This document shows, in pieces, positions 1-11,418 of a stretch of DNA of 64,000 bases. Position numbers and translations under genes: made by a program. The DNA lies in the NCBI GenBank assembly GCA_963682025.1, contig OY821517.1, positions 49,845,162-49,909,161 on the forward strand, read 5' to 3'. This DNA is from Cordilura impudica (Eukaryota > Arthropoda > Insecta > Diptera > Scathophagidae). Within the stretch, counting starts at the first letter, position 1, and each line of letters starts with the position of its first letter. Under the pieces are notes generated by a model that saw only the letters and a program-made list of their open reading frames with translations, did no database searches and was not told the origin of the DNA.

Positions 1-189
1 GTCGTTAGTGCTGCAAATTAATTTAATAAACATTTAAGTTACGTCGTTATTTAAAGAAAAAACTCAGAAATGGTCAATATTAAAAAAAAAAAAAAATTAA
101 CACATGTAAAGAGCGTTAAAAATTAATATATTTGGCATTGTAAACTCAAAACTGACAAAAATGGACATACGCGGTTATTACAGAAAACC

Positions 190-1443
190 ACAGATATAGT
201 TTTTCGGTCACAGTAACCAATTGTAGTGAGAAAATCTTTTTTTTTTTGGTTATGAATAACTATTTTTTTGATTACCAATAACCATTATCGAAAGTAATTT
301 ATTTTTGGTTATTCCTAGCCGGATACATATCGTATTTATACCCTATACACTATGTGGTTTGGATATAATGACTTTGTGCTGCTGTTTGTGACTACCAAAA
401 ATACTTGACCTAGATCCATCTTTTATTATACCGATCGACTCTGAATCACTTTCGGGGTCGATTTAGCCATGTTCGTCCATCCGTCCGTCCGTCTGTGGGT
501 CCATGTAAACTTTGTAATCAAACTACAGGTCGCAAACATGAATATATTTTGATGAAATTTGGTACATAAGCTTTTATCGGTCATAGGATAAACGCTATTG
601 AAATTAGTGAAATTCGGTCCATGTTCAGACCTAGTCCCCATACAAATGACCCCTATGAAATCGACTTAAATTGCCATAAGATCCAAATTATCATATAGAT
701 CTCAGTCAAATTGGGTTTGTATATGTTTATTATACCCATTAATCAGTAGTCCAAATAAAATCCCTATATGACAGTTCTTAGTCATAGGCCCCATATAGAG
801 CTGCTTCCCAATCTTCACTTAAATCAATCAAAAAACAAAATATTGCACAGATTTTTCTCAAATTTGGTTTGTATATATTTTTTCAAAATATAAGTGACTT
901 TACCAAATATGGTCAGGATCGGTCCATTTTTCGACCTAGTCCCCATATAAATTTAGCATCCGATATGAACTTTTTCATATCTGCAGCCAAAAAAAATAAA
1001 TAACAATGCCACTCAAATTCGGTTTATGCTTATTTTCTATATCAAAATAGTTGGACCGAAGAGATAGAGTATCTAAACCATTGTATAGGGTAGCGTATAG
1101 TCGGTCTAGACCGACTATAATTTTCTTACTTGTTTTGATTTAATGGATGCCATTGTAAGAGGGTTGGAGTTTAATTATTAAACTACTTTAATTAAACTTC
1201 TTAAAGTTTAATTATTAATCCACTTTTCCATTAAATATTTTATTTATAAAATTAATAAAAAAAATTCTTACAAAACTGCCCGTTTTGTTTACTTTACGAT
1301 ATGTATCCGGGTAGGAACAACCAAAAAAAGTACTTTCTATAATGGTTATTGGTAATCAAAAAATTTTTTTGGTTGCTATAATAGTTATTCATAACGAAAA
1401 AAATATGTCTCTCTTCAATTGGTAACCAAAATACTATATATCT
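190..1443. mobile_element. Foldback (long inverted repeat) element, interrupted
   Basis: Arms at about 190-332 and 1297-1443 are inverted repeats of each other over roughly 140 bp. For example GGATACATATCG at 321-332 pairs with CGATATGTATCC at 1297-1308, and GATTACCAATAACCATTAT at 272-290 reappears reversed in the right arm. The interior carries a DINE-like insertion at 338-1137 plus about 160 bp of AT-rich sequence. No transposase is seen, so this is a non-autonomous element. Its outer ends and target duplication could not be fixed by eye. Confidence 0.65.
338..1137 (+). mobile_element. DINE-1/Helentron-like repeat, copy 1
   Basis: First of at least 14 copies of a family of about 750-800 bp that I call family A. 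Hallmarks in order: start near CCACTATGTGGTTTGGGTAT, a stem around GAATCACTTTC, a GTCC(GTCC)n microsatellite, a body of phrases such as ATGAAATTTGGTATATAAGC, a perfect 24-bp palindrome centred on TCGGTCTAGACCGA, and the terminus TTTTCTTACTTGTTTT. There is no protein-coding content. The design (GTCY microsatellite, end palindrome, TTACTTGTTT terminus) resembles the INE-1/DINE-1 group of non-autonomous Helentrons. That class is an inference from structure. Strand is given with the palindrome end as 3'. Confidence 0.8.
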
Positions 1444-1690
1444 TACGATAATTGTTAAACTTTCCCTAAAACAAATAAATCGAATTTAAGCATAACCTTT
1501 TCTTAAAAAAAATTACATAACAATTATTTTCCGTCCCTGGTTGAAAGAATTAAGAACTGGCCGATATGCAAACATTCAAATCAATTTATTTACAAATTTA
1601 ATTAATATAATAATTTTTACTACTTTCATTTGCTTACTGCTCAACGTTATTAAAAGCTCACCAAATGTTTTTGTAATAATATTATGTATA

Positions 1691-2066
1691 CTAGCAAACT
1701 CCAGCCCTCGAAATTCGAGTGCAAATTCTAGGAAATTTAATTTTTTAATTAAATAAAGACCCTAAAAGTATGCTAATCAATTATAGCCAATTCACAAATC
1801 AACACAAAAAACAAACTCATTTTTATTACAAACACATTAACAAATTTAATAAAACATACATAGGATTGTATAATTTTATGTATGTGTTAGTAGCAACTTT
1901 AAATGTAATTTACTCAAAATAAAGGAAAAGATTTTAAAATCTGTAAATCTGCAAAATGGCTTAAAGGAAACACCTTTCAAATAATATATGTTTGGTCAAA
2001 ATCGGGATAAAACGGTAGAACAAAACATCGGTCACAAGAAATTGCCTAGCCCATTAATATTATAGA
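1691..2066 (-). mobile_element. Non-autonomous Helitron (family B), copy 1
   Basis: Read on the minus strand the element starts TCTATAATATTAATGGGC after a host A. It ends in a hairpin (stem CTCGAA/TTCGAG), then about 13 bases and CTAG, followed by host T. These are the diagnostic Helitron ends: 5' TC, 3' subterminal hairpin, CTAG, insertion between A and T. No Rep/helicase is encoded. Related copies lie at 4596, 8214, 26931, 28147 and 31644. Confidence 0.8.
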
Positions 2067-2727
2067 TAGAGTTTTAACATTGTTATCAAAATGAAATGAT
2101 CGATAAGTCGGTAAAAGTTATCGTTATATCGATAATTATCGATAAGAAACAAACAATTCAAGATATAAAGTTGATTTCTCTTGTATTGATCGGTTAATTT
2201 GTCGTATCATCAGTAATATAACATTGGGAACAGGAGTGTGTGTCACCTCTAAATCATCATCTACTTATATCTTCGTTTGCTGCAACGACACCGTGCTGAT
2301 TATTAAAATATTCAAAAACATCTGCAAAAGTTGTTCTCTAGCTCTTTGATATGTAAAATCAGTTCTAATTTAAATTGATTAAGAAAGTTCATTCAGATAA
2401 TTCATTCAGCATAAATTTTAAAATAATTTTAGCATCAATTTCATTCGATTTATAATATTTATCACTTTGAGAATCATAGAATTCACAAGTCTGCAAAAAC
2501 AAAAATTAAAGCTGTTTTGGTTTTATTGCGTAATTCTTGTGTTTTTGGGCTGCTGGATCCGAAAATGACTTTCATTTTCTTATAGAACGTCACGTTTTCT
2601 GACAATGTAGGTATCCATGTTAAACAAGTTATCATCTTAAAATGAAAGATAAAAGACTAAAAAAATTTTTTTTTATTTATAATTGCATAACAAAACTTAT
2701 TTTTTATCTAAAATACTTTCATTAGTA
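2067..2727. other. Unassigned AT-rich stretch with TATCGATA-type sites
   Basis: No coding sequence is recognised. Several overlapping ATCGATA words occur at 2099-2146 and similar ones at 5078-5110. In flies such words are DREF/BEAF-type sites, but in TE-rich sequence they may simply belong to the repeat that holds the degraded gene at 2728-4384. Confidence 0.3.
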
Positions 2728-4384
2728 AGCACTAAACACATTTCTTTTTCCCAGTGAGACTCCTTTTGGTACATTTTCGCTTGTAGGAAGCATCTGGAAA
2801 GTCTCTCTGAAGCGTCCAACAGTAGTCTGCCATCATTGAGACGCTCCGTCTTCCCTGGTATCTTTTTTCCATCTCCTTAATATCTTGGTGGAATCGTTCA
2901 CCTTGCTATAAGCTCACATCTCTTAAATTTTGTGGAAAGTAGTCGAGGTGGGAATGAAGAAAATGTACTTTTAAACTCATTAGGCAACCTAAAGCTTGAA
3001 ATGCTTTTAACATTATTTTGACGACTTTGTAGTTAGCGTCTTTGTTACTGCCTAAAAATTTCTCTATGACCTCTTTAAAGGCAATCCACCCTTCTCTTTG
3101 AGGATCCGTCATGGTTGTGATGAATTGTGGATCAGCCATAACCCGTCTAATATCTGGTCGAACGAAAGCACCTTATTTCAACTTTGCCTCCTAGAGACGT
3201 GGAAAGTTTGATATTAAGTCTTTGATCAATTTCCATCTCTTGGAAGTGACTTTACAAATTGCTTCATCAATTCCAGCCTTAGGTGGAGTGGTGGTAGAAG
3301 AACTTTATGAGGAGGCCCCAAAGTGTAATACAGGACGTTGTTTTCGCCAACAGAAAGCTCCCTCGGAAGCCAACACTTTTTGGTCCAGTAATTTGCTCAG
3401 TCTCTCCTATACCATAGATACAAAAAAACAAGGAAATTTGGTAAATCCTGATTGTTGTCCGAGCAACATGGCCAAGATTTTTAAATCACCATACACTTGC
3501 CAACCGTGGTCTTATATTTTAATTTACAAAGAACCAATTCCAAGTAGGTTTCCTTGAGGAATGGAAGCATAGAAACTGCCATTGTAAAGCAGAACTGCTT
3601 TAAGGCTTTTGAAGAATCTATGAAAATATGCCACTGTGCTGGGTCGTATGAGATCTTAAATGTATCCAGCAAACCTTCAATATTGGTACAATAAACCAAC
3701 TCGTCCTCTTGGGCAAAATAGGAAGTGAACTGCTTCTCACGATATCTAAACCAGGACGAATACACTCCCGGAAAAAGTAAGTTTCTGCTTTTGCGCCTTG
3801 ATTTAAGGAACTCAGCAGCGTTTTTGGGAGGATTCAAGTCTCTTACCAAATCATTTAACTCGCCCTTGGAAAACAATTTCGGACTGCTGTCATCTTCAAA
3901 TTCAAAACTTGAACAGGGGCCTTGCGTACTGGTATTTCGGTCCCATGAGGGATGGGACGAATAGCTGATTGCAGATTGGGATATGAAATTGACTGTTTTC
4001 GTTTTGAATTATACCCTTTCACATTATACGAACAAAAGTAAACATCATCATTATGATTCTTTTGCTCGCGCCAAACCATAGGAATCGCATATCGGAAAGC
4101 TTTTTTCTTGCCCTTATACCAATTTCGAAGGTTTTCAACACATCGTTTGCATACTTTATCCTGATCTCCAAGTTTAAAGCCAAAATACATGAAGTATGCT
4201 TTTTTTTTACAAAATCTGTAATATTAAGTTGTTGCTTTAATACAATATACGAGTATTCGCCACAAATATAACAGAAACTGTCAAACGAATTCACACACTT
4301 CCGCACAGACAACATTGAACTATATTGAACCAAGATAAAGGAATGCCGAGTTAACACGTAAATGTATCGCGCCACTTTCTGCAC
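2728..4384 (-). pseudogene. Broken gene of a large transposon-associated arthropod protein family
   Basis: Minus-strand frames at 4190-3855, 3876-3481 and 3139-2906, joined by frameshifts, read as consecutive parts of one protein. An N-terminal zinc-binding-looking part has CKRC plus PMVWREQKNHNDDVYFC and SAIRPIPHG. A middle block has SRRKSRNLLFPGV, LVYCTNIEGL and WHIFIDSSKALK. A C-terminal block has KVHFLHSHLDYFP. Readable remnants continue to about 2728. I know this motif set from multicopy predicted proteins in insects and cnidarians that behave like transposon genes; I cannot name its superfamily with certainty. It has several frame changes and is not expressible as one product. Helitron copies at 1691 and 4596 flank it in inverted orientation. 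Confidence 0.6.
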
Positions 4385-4595
4385 ATTTACAACATGTTTA
4401 TGTTTGTTAATTTAGCTCACACAGGGCGTTCTGTATACATTTAAAAACGGTAATCAAAATAAAATTGTACCTATTTATTTTTGACTCGAAGTTAGCCCAA
4501 AAATTTTTTATAACAAAATTTTGCGTCTTGCAAAATAACCTGATGTTCTGGAATTTTTTGAGTATTTTTTTAGTTTCAGTGTGTTGCAGACCTGT

Positions 4596-4963
4596 TGTGA
4601 TATTAATAGGCAAGGCAATTTCTTGTGACATATTCTACACCTTCAATTACCATACGATTTTGAAAAAAAACGTGCCATTTAAAAGGTATTCCTTTGTAAA
4701 TGTTCACCATATTTACAGATGTGCACCATCTGGTACATTTTTTTGGAGTAAAATTAATTTTAAGTTGCTACTAACCGATACATAAAACACATATTTAAGC
4801 TTCAAATAAAAAACTATACAATGCTCTGCGTGATTTTATTAAATTTTTGTTGAATTGTGAATTGGCTCAAATTGATTAGCATCCCTTTAGGCTCTTATAA
4901 AATTATTTATGAATAAAATTTCCTAGAATTTGCACTCGAATTTCGAGGGCTGGGCTCTACTAG
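4596..4963 (+). mobile_element. Non-autonomous Helitron (family B), copy 2
   Basis: The plus strand runs from a degenerate 5' end (TGATATTAATAGGCAAGGC) to the hairpin GCACTCGAATTTCGAGGGC and terminal CTAG at 4960-4963, followed by T. The middle matches the other copies, for example around TTTAAGTTGCTACTAAC. Confidence 0.7.
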
Positions 4964-5313
4964 TTTTAATAATTCTGTTTAGAAAATATCTTGAAATCTG
5001 TTCGGTACCTCAAAAATATGTAAAAAAAAAAAAACAAATAAATCAGTACATGTGGTAACAATGGTTGTTATTTCTCGAATTATCGATAATATTTAGAGGA
5101 TTTATCGATAATTTCAATTGAATTTAAAGTCTGATTAATCGGTTTATATATTATCGGTATTGCAAATACAAGATATGCGATACTTATAAACATCGTTTAT
5201 GCATGAAAATAAAGCAAAAAACGATCGATTCTGAAATTTACAGATCATCTTAACAACTGTATTTTTTTCTAAAATTTTATATGTGTGGGCTAATTGTGCA
5301 GTACACAAATAAA
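4964..5313. other. Short unassigned stretch
   Basis: AT-rich, with repeated TTATCGATAAT words near 5080-5115. No gene is seen. Confidence 0.3.
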
Positions 5314-6061
5314 ACACAAGTAAGACAATTATAGTCGGTCTAGACCGACTATACGATATTTATACCATGCGTTTAAAGAATGGATCTTAAGTCCACCTAA
5401 TTGGATATAGAAAATAAGCATAAACCAAATTTGAGTGTCATTGTTTTTAATTTTGCCTGCATATATGAAAAAGTGCATATCGGGGACTAGGCCGAAAAAT
5501 GGACCGATCCTGACCATATTTGGTAAAGTTACTTATTTTTTGCTAAAACATAAACTAACGAAGTTTAAGAAAAATCATATTTTTGCCATATTGTGCCATT
5601 TTTTGTATTTTTTTTATGGATTTGAGGGAAGGCCGAGAATTAGTTTAATAAGGGGCTATGGCAAAGAATTGCCCTACAGGGTTTATTGTTGAACTACTGA
5701 TTAATGGGTGCAACAAACACAAACTAACCAAATTTTACCGAAATCTATATGATAATTTGGATCTTTTGGCAATTTAGGGACCATTTGTATGGGAACTAGC
5801 ATGCGCCTGAAAAAGCTTACATACCAAATTTCATCAATATATATGCATATTTGATCGAAATATATTCATTTTTAGTTTGCTTTCAAGGTTTACATCGACA
5901 CACAGACTGACAGACAGACGGACGGACTAACGGACATCGCTTAATCAACTGAGAAATTATATTGAGTCGATCGGTATAATAAAAGATTGGTCTAGGTTAA
6001 ACATTTTACAAACATCAGCACAAACTCGTTATACTCTGACCCCATAGTGGTATAGAGTATT
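5314..6061 (-). mobile_element. DINE-1/Helentron-like repeat, copy 2
   Basis: Reverse orientation: starts ACAAGTAAG, then the intact palindrome TCGGTCTAGACCGA, the family A body, GACGGACGGAC, and ends at CATAGTGGTATAGAGTAT. It is more diverged than copy 1 in the middle. Confidence 0.8.
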
Positions 6062-6737
6062 AATGCAAACTTATTATATTAATTAAGTATTTTTATAATA
6101 GTCGTACAACATACTCAAATGTGTGCATATCGATCTCCGATCTTTAATGTTTCCGATTTTTATTTTTTTATTTTTATTATTTTTTTTTATGAAACACGTT
6201 TCCAATAATTTCAAAAGAAAAATACATCTGCAAAATTTTGAAATAAACAAAAATGGCCACGTCAAAAAGGTGTTCGGTTTAATATGGAATTTCTCATATG
6301 TACGTATTTGGTGCCATAATTTGGCTAAGCCATTAAAACCATTACTATTATTACTACTGGTATATACATATGTATAGTTACATACAAGCCCACTGAACTT
6401 TAGTTCAAACTGATACGCGTTTAGCAAAATTCAATGTTAACTTCCTTTTCTTAACTGGCAAAACATCATATTATAAATATTGTGGGGAGTCTGGGGATAC
6501 TTGGCCAATTTAATGTGTAGAAAAATATGAAATAAGACAAGAAAAAAAAATAAATGTTGACAACAAAAATATAACGGAAATCGAAATGAATATGAAGTAT
6601 TTTAAGCCTACAGAGATGTACCAGTACCTAGATGGCCAAAAACACCTACTCAGTTTTGAATTTGCTATATCCGGGGCAAAAAAAATACTATTTATTTAAT
6701 ATTAAAATTGTTTTGAAGAAATTGATATACCAGCTTC
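6062..6737. other. Unassigned AT-rich stretch
   Basis: The open frames here (for example 6083-6427) are low-complexity and show no recognisable domain. I see nothing else. Confidence 0.4.
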
Positions 6738-7535
6738 TCTATACCACTATGTGGTTTGGGTATAATGACTTTTTGCTGCTATTTGTAACTGCCAAAAATA
6801 TTTGACCTAGACCCATCTTTTATTATACCGATCGACTCAGAATCACTTTCTGAATCACTTTCTGAGTCGATATAGTGATGTCCGTCCGTCCGTCCGTCTG
6901 TGTGTCCATGTAAACCTTGTAATCATACTACAGGTCGCAAATATGATATGTTGTGATTAAATTTGGTATATAAGCTTTCATCGGCCATAGGATGAACGCT
7001 ATTGAAATTGGTGAAATTCCGTCCATGTTCAGACCTAGTCCCCTTAAAAATGACCCCTATGAAATCGACATATATTGCCATAAGATCCAAATAGATCTCA
7101 GTCAAATTGGGTTTGTATGTGTTTATTATATCCATTAATCAGTAGTCCAAAAATAATCCCTATAGGACAATTTTTTGTCATAGGCCCCATATAGAGCTGC
7201 TTCCCGATCTTCACTTAAATCTATTAAAAAAAAAAGAGAAATATTGCACAGATTTATCTCAAATTTAGTTTGCATATATTTTTTCAAAATATAAGTGACT
7301 TTACCAAATATGGTCAGGATCGAGTTATTTTTCGACCTAGTCCCCATATAAATATAGCACCCGATATGAACTTTTTCATATCTGCACCCAAAAAAATTAA
7401 AAACAATTCAACTCAAATTTGGTTTATGCTTATTTTCTGTATCCATTAGATGGACCGAAGCGATAGGGTTTCTAGACCATGATATATGGTATCGTATAGT
7501 CGGTCTAGACCGACTTTAATTTTCTTACTTGTTTT
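6738..7535 (+). mobile_element. DINE-1/Helentron-like repeat, copy 3
   Basis: Near-complete copy from CTATACCACTATGTGGTTTG to the palindrome (GTCGGTCTAGACCGAC) and TTTTCTTACTTGTTTT. It has an extra partial duplication of the GAATCACTTTCTGA stem near 6838-6866. Confidence 0.85.
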
Positions 7536-7614
7536 GTTTTTAAATTTTGCCAGCCTAGATAATTAAGTCAAACATATTTTTATTGGATTAAGGGGAGCAC
7601 CCAGATTAGAACCA

Positions 7615-8965
7615 TTTTATACCCTATAACACTATGTGTTCAGGGTTTACTGAGTTTGTGCTTCAGACTCACCATTTATTATAATTATCACCTGAGAATC
7701 ACTTTTTGAGTCGATTTAATGATGTCCTTCCGTCCGTCCGCCCATCTGTCTGTGTGACCATGTAAATCTTGGATAGGTCGCAAATATGAATATAGTTTGG
7801 TGAAATTTATTACATAAGCTATAATCGACCACAGCACGAACGCTATTGAAATTCCTAAAAATCGGTACATTTTTCGACTTAGCCCCCGTACAAATAACCT
7901 CTACCAGGCCGACTAAAGTGGTCGTAAAATTTGACATGTGTGTTTATTATACCCATTAATTAGCAAATCAAAAATAATTTTTTTTTTGCCATTTTTTGCT
8001 ATAGTCCCTATATGAGTCTGATTCCCGATCTTCACTTAACTTTCACAAACACTGAAATATTGTATAGCCTTTCAAAATTTGATTTATAAATGCTTTTGAG
8101 AAAATTAAGTGTCGTTAATAAATATGGTCATGATCGGTCCTTTTTTGGCCTAGTCCCTATATAAAATTAACATCAGATATGAAATTCTTCATATCTGCAC
8201 ACATTAATAACAACTAGCAGATTCCAGCCCTCGAAATTCGTGTACAAATTCTAGGAAATTTTATTTTTCATTAATTAGCCAATTCACAAATCAACACGAA
8301 AAACAAACTCATTTTTATTACAAACAGCATTGTATAATTTTATGTATGTGTTAGTAGCAACTTTAAATGGAACTTACTCAAAATAAAGGAAAAAAATTTA
8401 AAAATCTGTAAATCTGCAAAATGGCTAAAAATAAATACCTTTCAAAAAATTTACGTTCGGTCAAAATCGGGATAAAACGGTAGAACAAAACATCGGTCAC
8501 AAGAAATCGCCTAGAGTAATAAAACAATTTGTGCGTAATGTTAGGTTTTCATTTAAATATTTATTTATTTATATTTTAAAAACAACACTTTCGTAGAACT
8601 CAATATTTCATAATGAATGATTTTACATTGGTAAGCTCGTTTACATTGTTTTAAAAGTAACGGTAAGACCGGTTTGAAATGATGAAATAATAAAGATAAA
8701 ATTTACATAAATTACAACAACAATAATAATTAAAAAGAAAGTAATAGATAATATTGAAAGGAAGGTATAAAGTGATAAACAATAAATAAAACATTAAACT
8801 AAATAAAATATAGAATTAGAAAATAATGAATAAGCAATAATAATGTGGGAATAAAGGGAGCATTATTAGGGATATTCAATTATTATAACTCTAGGCTATT
8901 AATATTATAGATACCACTAAAATTTGACTTATGCTAATTTTCTATATCCAGTTATTGCTTTAGCA
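7615..8965 (+). mobile_element. DINE-1/Helentron-like repeat, copy 4, split by a Helitron
   Basis: Diverged family A copy (start TATACCCTATAACACTATGTG, GTCCGTCC microsatellite near 7730). It is interrupted at 8213/8912 by Helitron 8214-8911 and resumes as TACCACTAAAATTTGACTT. Joining the two sides gives the uninterrupted family A phrase AACAATRCCACTMAAATTTG. Confidence 0.75.
8214..8911 (-). mobile_element. Non-autonomous Helitron (family B), copy 3, with an internal insertion
   Basis: CTAG at 8214-8217 and ATAGA at 8907-8911 mark the ends; on the minus strand it runs TC...CTAG. The host flanks are A and T within a family A repeat, so both insertion boundaries are visible. About 375 bp of AT-rich sequence with no known features (about 8515-8890) sits inside, between GCCTAG and GCTATTAATATTATAGA; CTAG occurs on both sides of it. 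Confidence 0.85.
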
Positions 8966-9234
8966 AAGTTATCTTCAGAATCACTTTCTGAGTTGATTTA
9001 GCGATGTCCGTCCGTCCGTCTGTCCGTCTTTATATCCAAGTAAGCGTTGTAATCAAATTACAAGTTGCAAATATAAATATATTTCGATGAAATTTGGTAT
9101 GTAAGCTTCTATCGGCCATAGAATGAACTCTATTGAAATTGGAAAAAAAAATCGATGCACGTTCAGACCTAGTCCCCAAACAAATGACCTATATGTGAAT
9201 GACTTAAATTGCCATAAGATCCAAATTAATATAT

Positions 9235-9640
9235 CGCACCTGTATCTCTAAAGTAAGTCAACTCAAAATTTTTCAATTTTCACTTTTTGCAAGAAAACGA
9301 TACACAGTGGTCATATCTATCCACTGTAAAAATCTTACATCGATTTTTCTAGTCCTTCGCAAAAAAAAAAATATACAGTTGTAACCCTCCTTGTGTTATA
9401 AGTAGCTTCTTTAGAATCCACTAAAAAGACATATTTTGAGTTCCACCCAAAAAACTTGTTATTTTTGATGATCACTGAAAAAACCGCAAAAACAACTATT
9501 ATTGTATACTTATTATACGCAATTCTTTACAACGAAACAACTGTTTTTAAATTTTATAGTAAATTTAAAAAAAAACCTTTTTTTGCCTCTACTGAAAATT
9601 TGTAAATTTTGAGTTGACTCACTTTAGAGGTACAGGTGCG
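9235..9640. mobile_element. MITE with about 39-bp inverted repeats and ATAT duplication
   Basis: The left end CGCACCTGTATCTCTAAAG and the right end CTTTAGAGGTACAGGTGCG are inverted repeats extending about 39 bp (through GTCAACTCAAAATTT). ATAT flanks both sides (9231-9234, 9641-9644). Removing the 406-bp element and one ATAT restores the family A host sequence. It contains no coding sequence. The superfamily is not determined. Confidence 0.8.
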
Positions 9641-9781
9641 ATATGATCTCGGTCAAAATGGGTTTGTGTTTGTTTATAACATCCATTAATCAGTAGTGCA
9701 AAAATAAATCTTATAGGAAAATTCTTAGCCCTCGTATAAATCTGCTTCCCGATCTTCACTTAAATCTTTCAAATAATCTAG

Positions 9782-11200
9782 TCCATAAAACAAAGTTTTT
9801 ATTAAAACTCTTTCTTTCCTTTGAATCTCTCTATGACAACAAGTCTATGGGCCAAGGATCAGATTGATTGGATGAGGGGAAATGGGGTTTCAATCACTCC
9901 GTGACTGTGGTGACTACGCGTGACTATGTGTGACTATCTTAAAATTAATCTTTGGCCACACCAAGTCTATGGACAAAGTTTCAGATCGATCGGAGGAGAG
10001 GAAGTGACGTTTCACTCTGGCCGTGACTGTGCGTGACTGTGCGTGACTATGTCAAAGTTAATCTTTTTTCACAGCAAGTCTATCGAAGGGTGTGAAGTTA
10101 GATATCGAAATAAATATCTGTTAAGAATTTTAACAGAGAATGTTAATGTTAACATTTTCTGTTAAGTACTTCACTTCAGCAAACGAAATTTTTTATTCAA
10201 GTAAAAAACCAATTATCTAAATATTTTAATAATTAAATTTAGACTATAAACATGTATCTGACAAACAATAAATTTTTTTTGTTGTTATTTTGTAATTTCA
10301 TATAAAAAATAATGTATATTCGCATATAACAGCATATAATAGCCAAAACGGTTATTTATAGCCGACCTGAATGAGGGTTGTCATATATCGGGTGAAAGCC
10401 CCATGGGAGTAGAATCTAATGGCATACCGCCCATATTCAGTTGTTTCTCAGGAAAAAAGTTACAAAGGATCAAAATAAAAAAAGCAGATTTTTCCCATAA
10501 GAATTATTTTCAAGGGGCCAAAACGGTTATTTCTAGCCGACCTGAATGAGGGTTGTCATATATCAGGTGAAAGCCCCATGGGAGTAGATTACAATGGCAT
10601 ACTGCCTATATTCATATATTTTCCTGAGAAACAATTGAATATAGGCAGTATGCCATTTTAATCTACTCCCATGGGGCTTTCACCTGATATATTACAACCC
10701 TCATTCAGGTCGGCTAGAAATAACCGTTTTGGCTATTATATGCTGTTATATGCGAATATACATTATTTTTTATATGAAATTACAAAATAATATCAAAACA
10801 AATTTATTATTTATCAGATACATGTTTATAGTCTAAATTTAATTATTAAAATATTTAGATAATTGGTTGTTTACTTGAATAAAAAATTTCGTTTGCTGAA
10901 GTGAAGTACTTAACAGAAAATGTTAACATTAACATTCTCTGTTAAAATTCTTAATAGATATTTATTTCGATATTTAACTTCACACCCTTAGTCTATCGAC
11001 CAAATTTCAGATCGATCTGATAAGTTGAAATGCATGACTGTGCGTGACTACCCCAACATTAATCTATAGTCACAACAATACTATGGGCCAAGTTTCAGAT
11101 CAATTGGATGAGGGGAATGGGGTTGCTCCATGGCAGGCAGACAGACAGACAGACAATCAGACAGACAGAGAGCATGAGTTAAAAGAAAGAGTTTAAAAAT
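9782..11200 (+). repeat. Minisatellite-bearing repeat (family C), copy 1
   Basis: It opens with AAACAAAGTTTTTATTAAAA and AACTCTTTCTTTC and closes with GAAAGAGTTT (11183-11193). Inside are tandem, diverged units of about 105-125 bp containing CGTGACTGTGCGTGACTAT, AAGTTAATCTTTTTTCACAG and AAGTCTATGGACCAAGTTTC. A CAGACAGACAGA tract lies near the right end. There is no coding sequence. Other copies are at 49690 and 60388. It is split by the foldback element 10086-10989. Confidence 0.7.
10086..10989. mobile_element. Mutator-type foldback MITE with 9-bp target duplication
   Basis: The ends AAGGGTGTGAAGTTA and TAACTTCACACCCTT begin inverted arms of roughly 350 bp (10086-10455 and 10620-10989) that match closely throughout. 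The 9-bp AGTCTATCG occurs directly outside both ends (10077-10085, 10990-10998), and removing one copy restores the family C host repeat. Long inverted repeats with a 9-bp duplication are typical of Mutator-like elements. The centre holds a third, direct copy of part of the arm (about 10510-10620, with GGTTATTTCTAGCCGACCTG). No transposase is present. The transcript could fold into a very long hairpin. Confidence 0.85.
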
Positions 11201-11418
11201 AGAAATATTATAGATTTTTTCTCATATTTGATTTGTGTTGTTGTTGCAAAAAATAAGCGACTTTACCAAATATGATAAATATAGCATGTGATCATCTCTG
11301 CAGGCAAAAAAATTAATTAAAAATTCCAGTCAGATTAGTTGAACCTAAAGTCAATTCTATAAACGCATGGTATAAGGTATCACAGAGTCGGCCTAGTCTA
11401 ATTTTCTTGTCTTCTTTT

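Larger units (their letters stand above)
8979..11418 (+). mobile_element. DINE-1/Helentron-like repeat, copy 5, split by nested elements
   Basis: Family A pieces at 8979-9234, 9641-9781 and about 11201-11418 are colinear, from GAATCACTTTCTGAG through CGATCTTCACTTAAATC to TCACAGAGTCGGCCTAGTCTA. They are separated by a MITE (9235-9640) and a minisatellite repeat (9782-11200). The 5' end is truncated and the terminal palindrome is decayed, as expected of an old copy. Confidence 0.7.

Noticed and set aside
3222..3964. Plus-strand ORFs of 79-111 codons
   Set aside because: Antisense to the recognisable broken gene on the minus strand.
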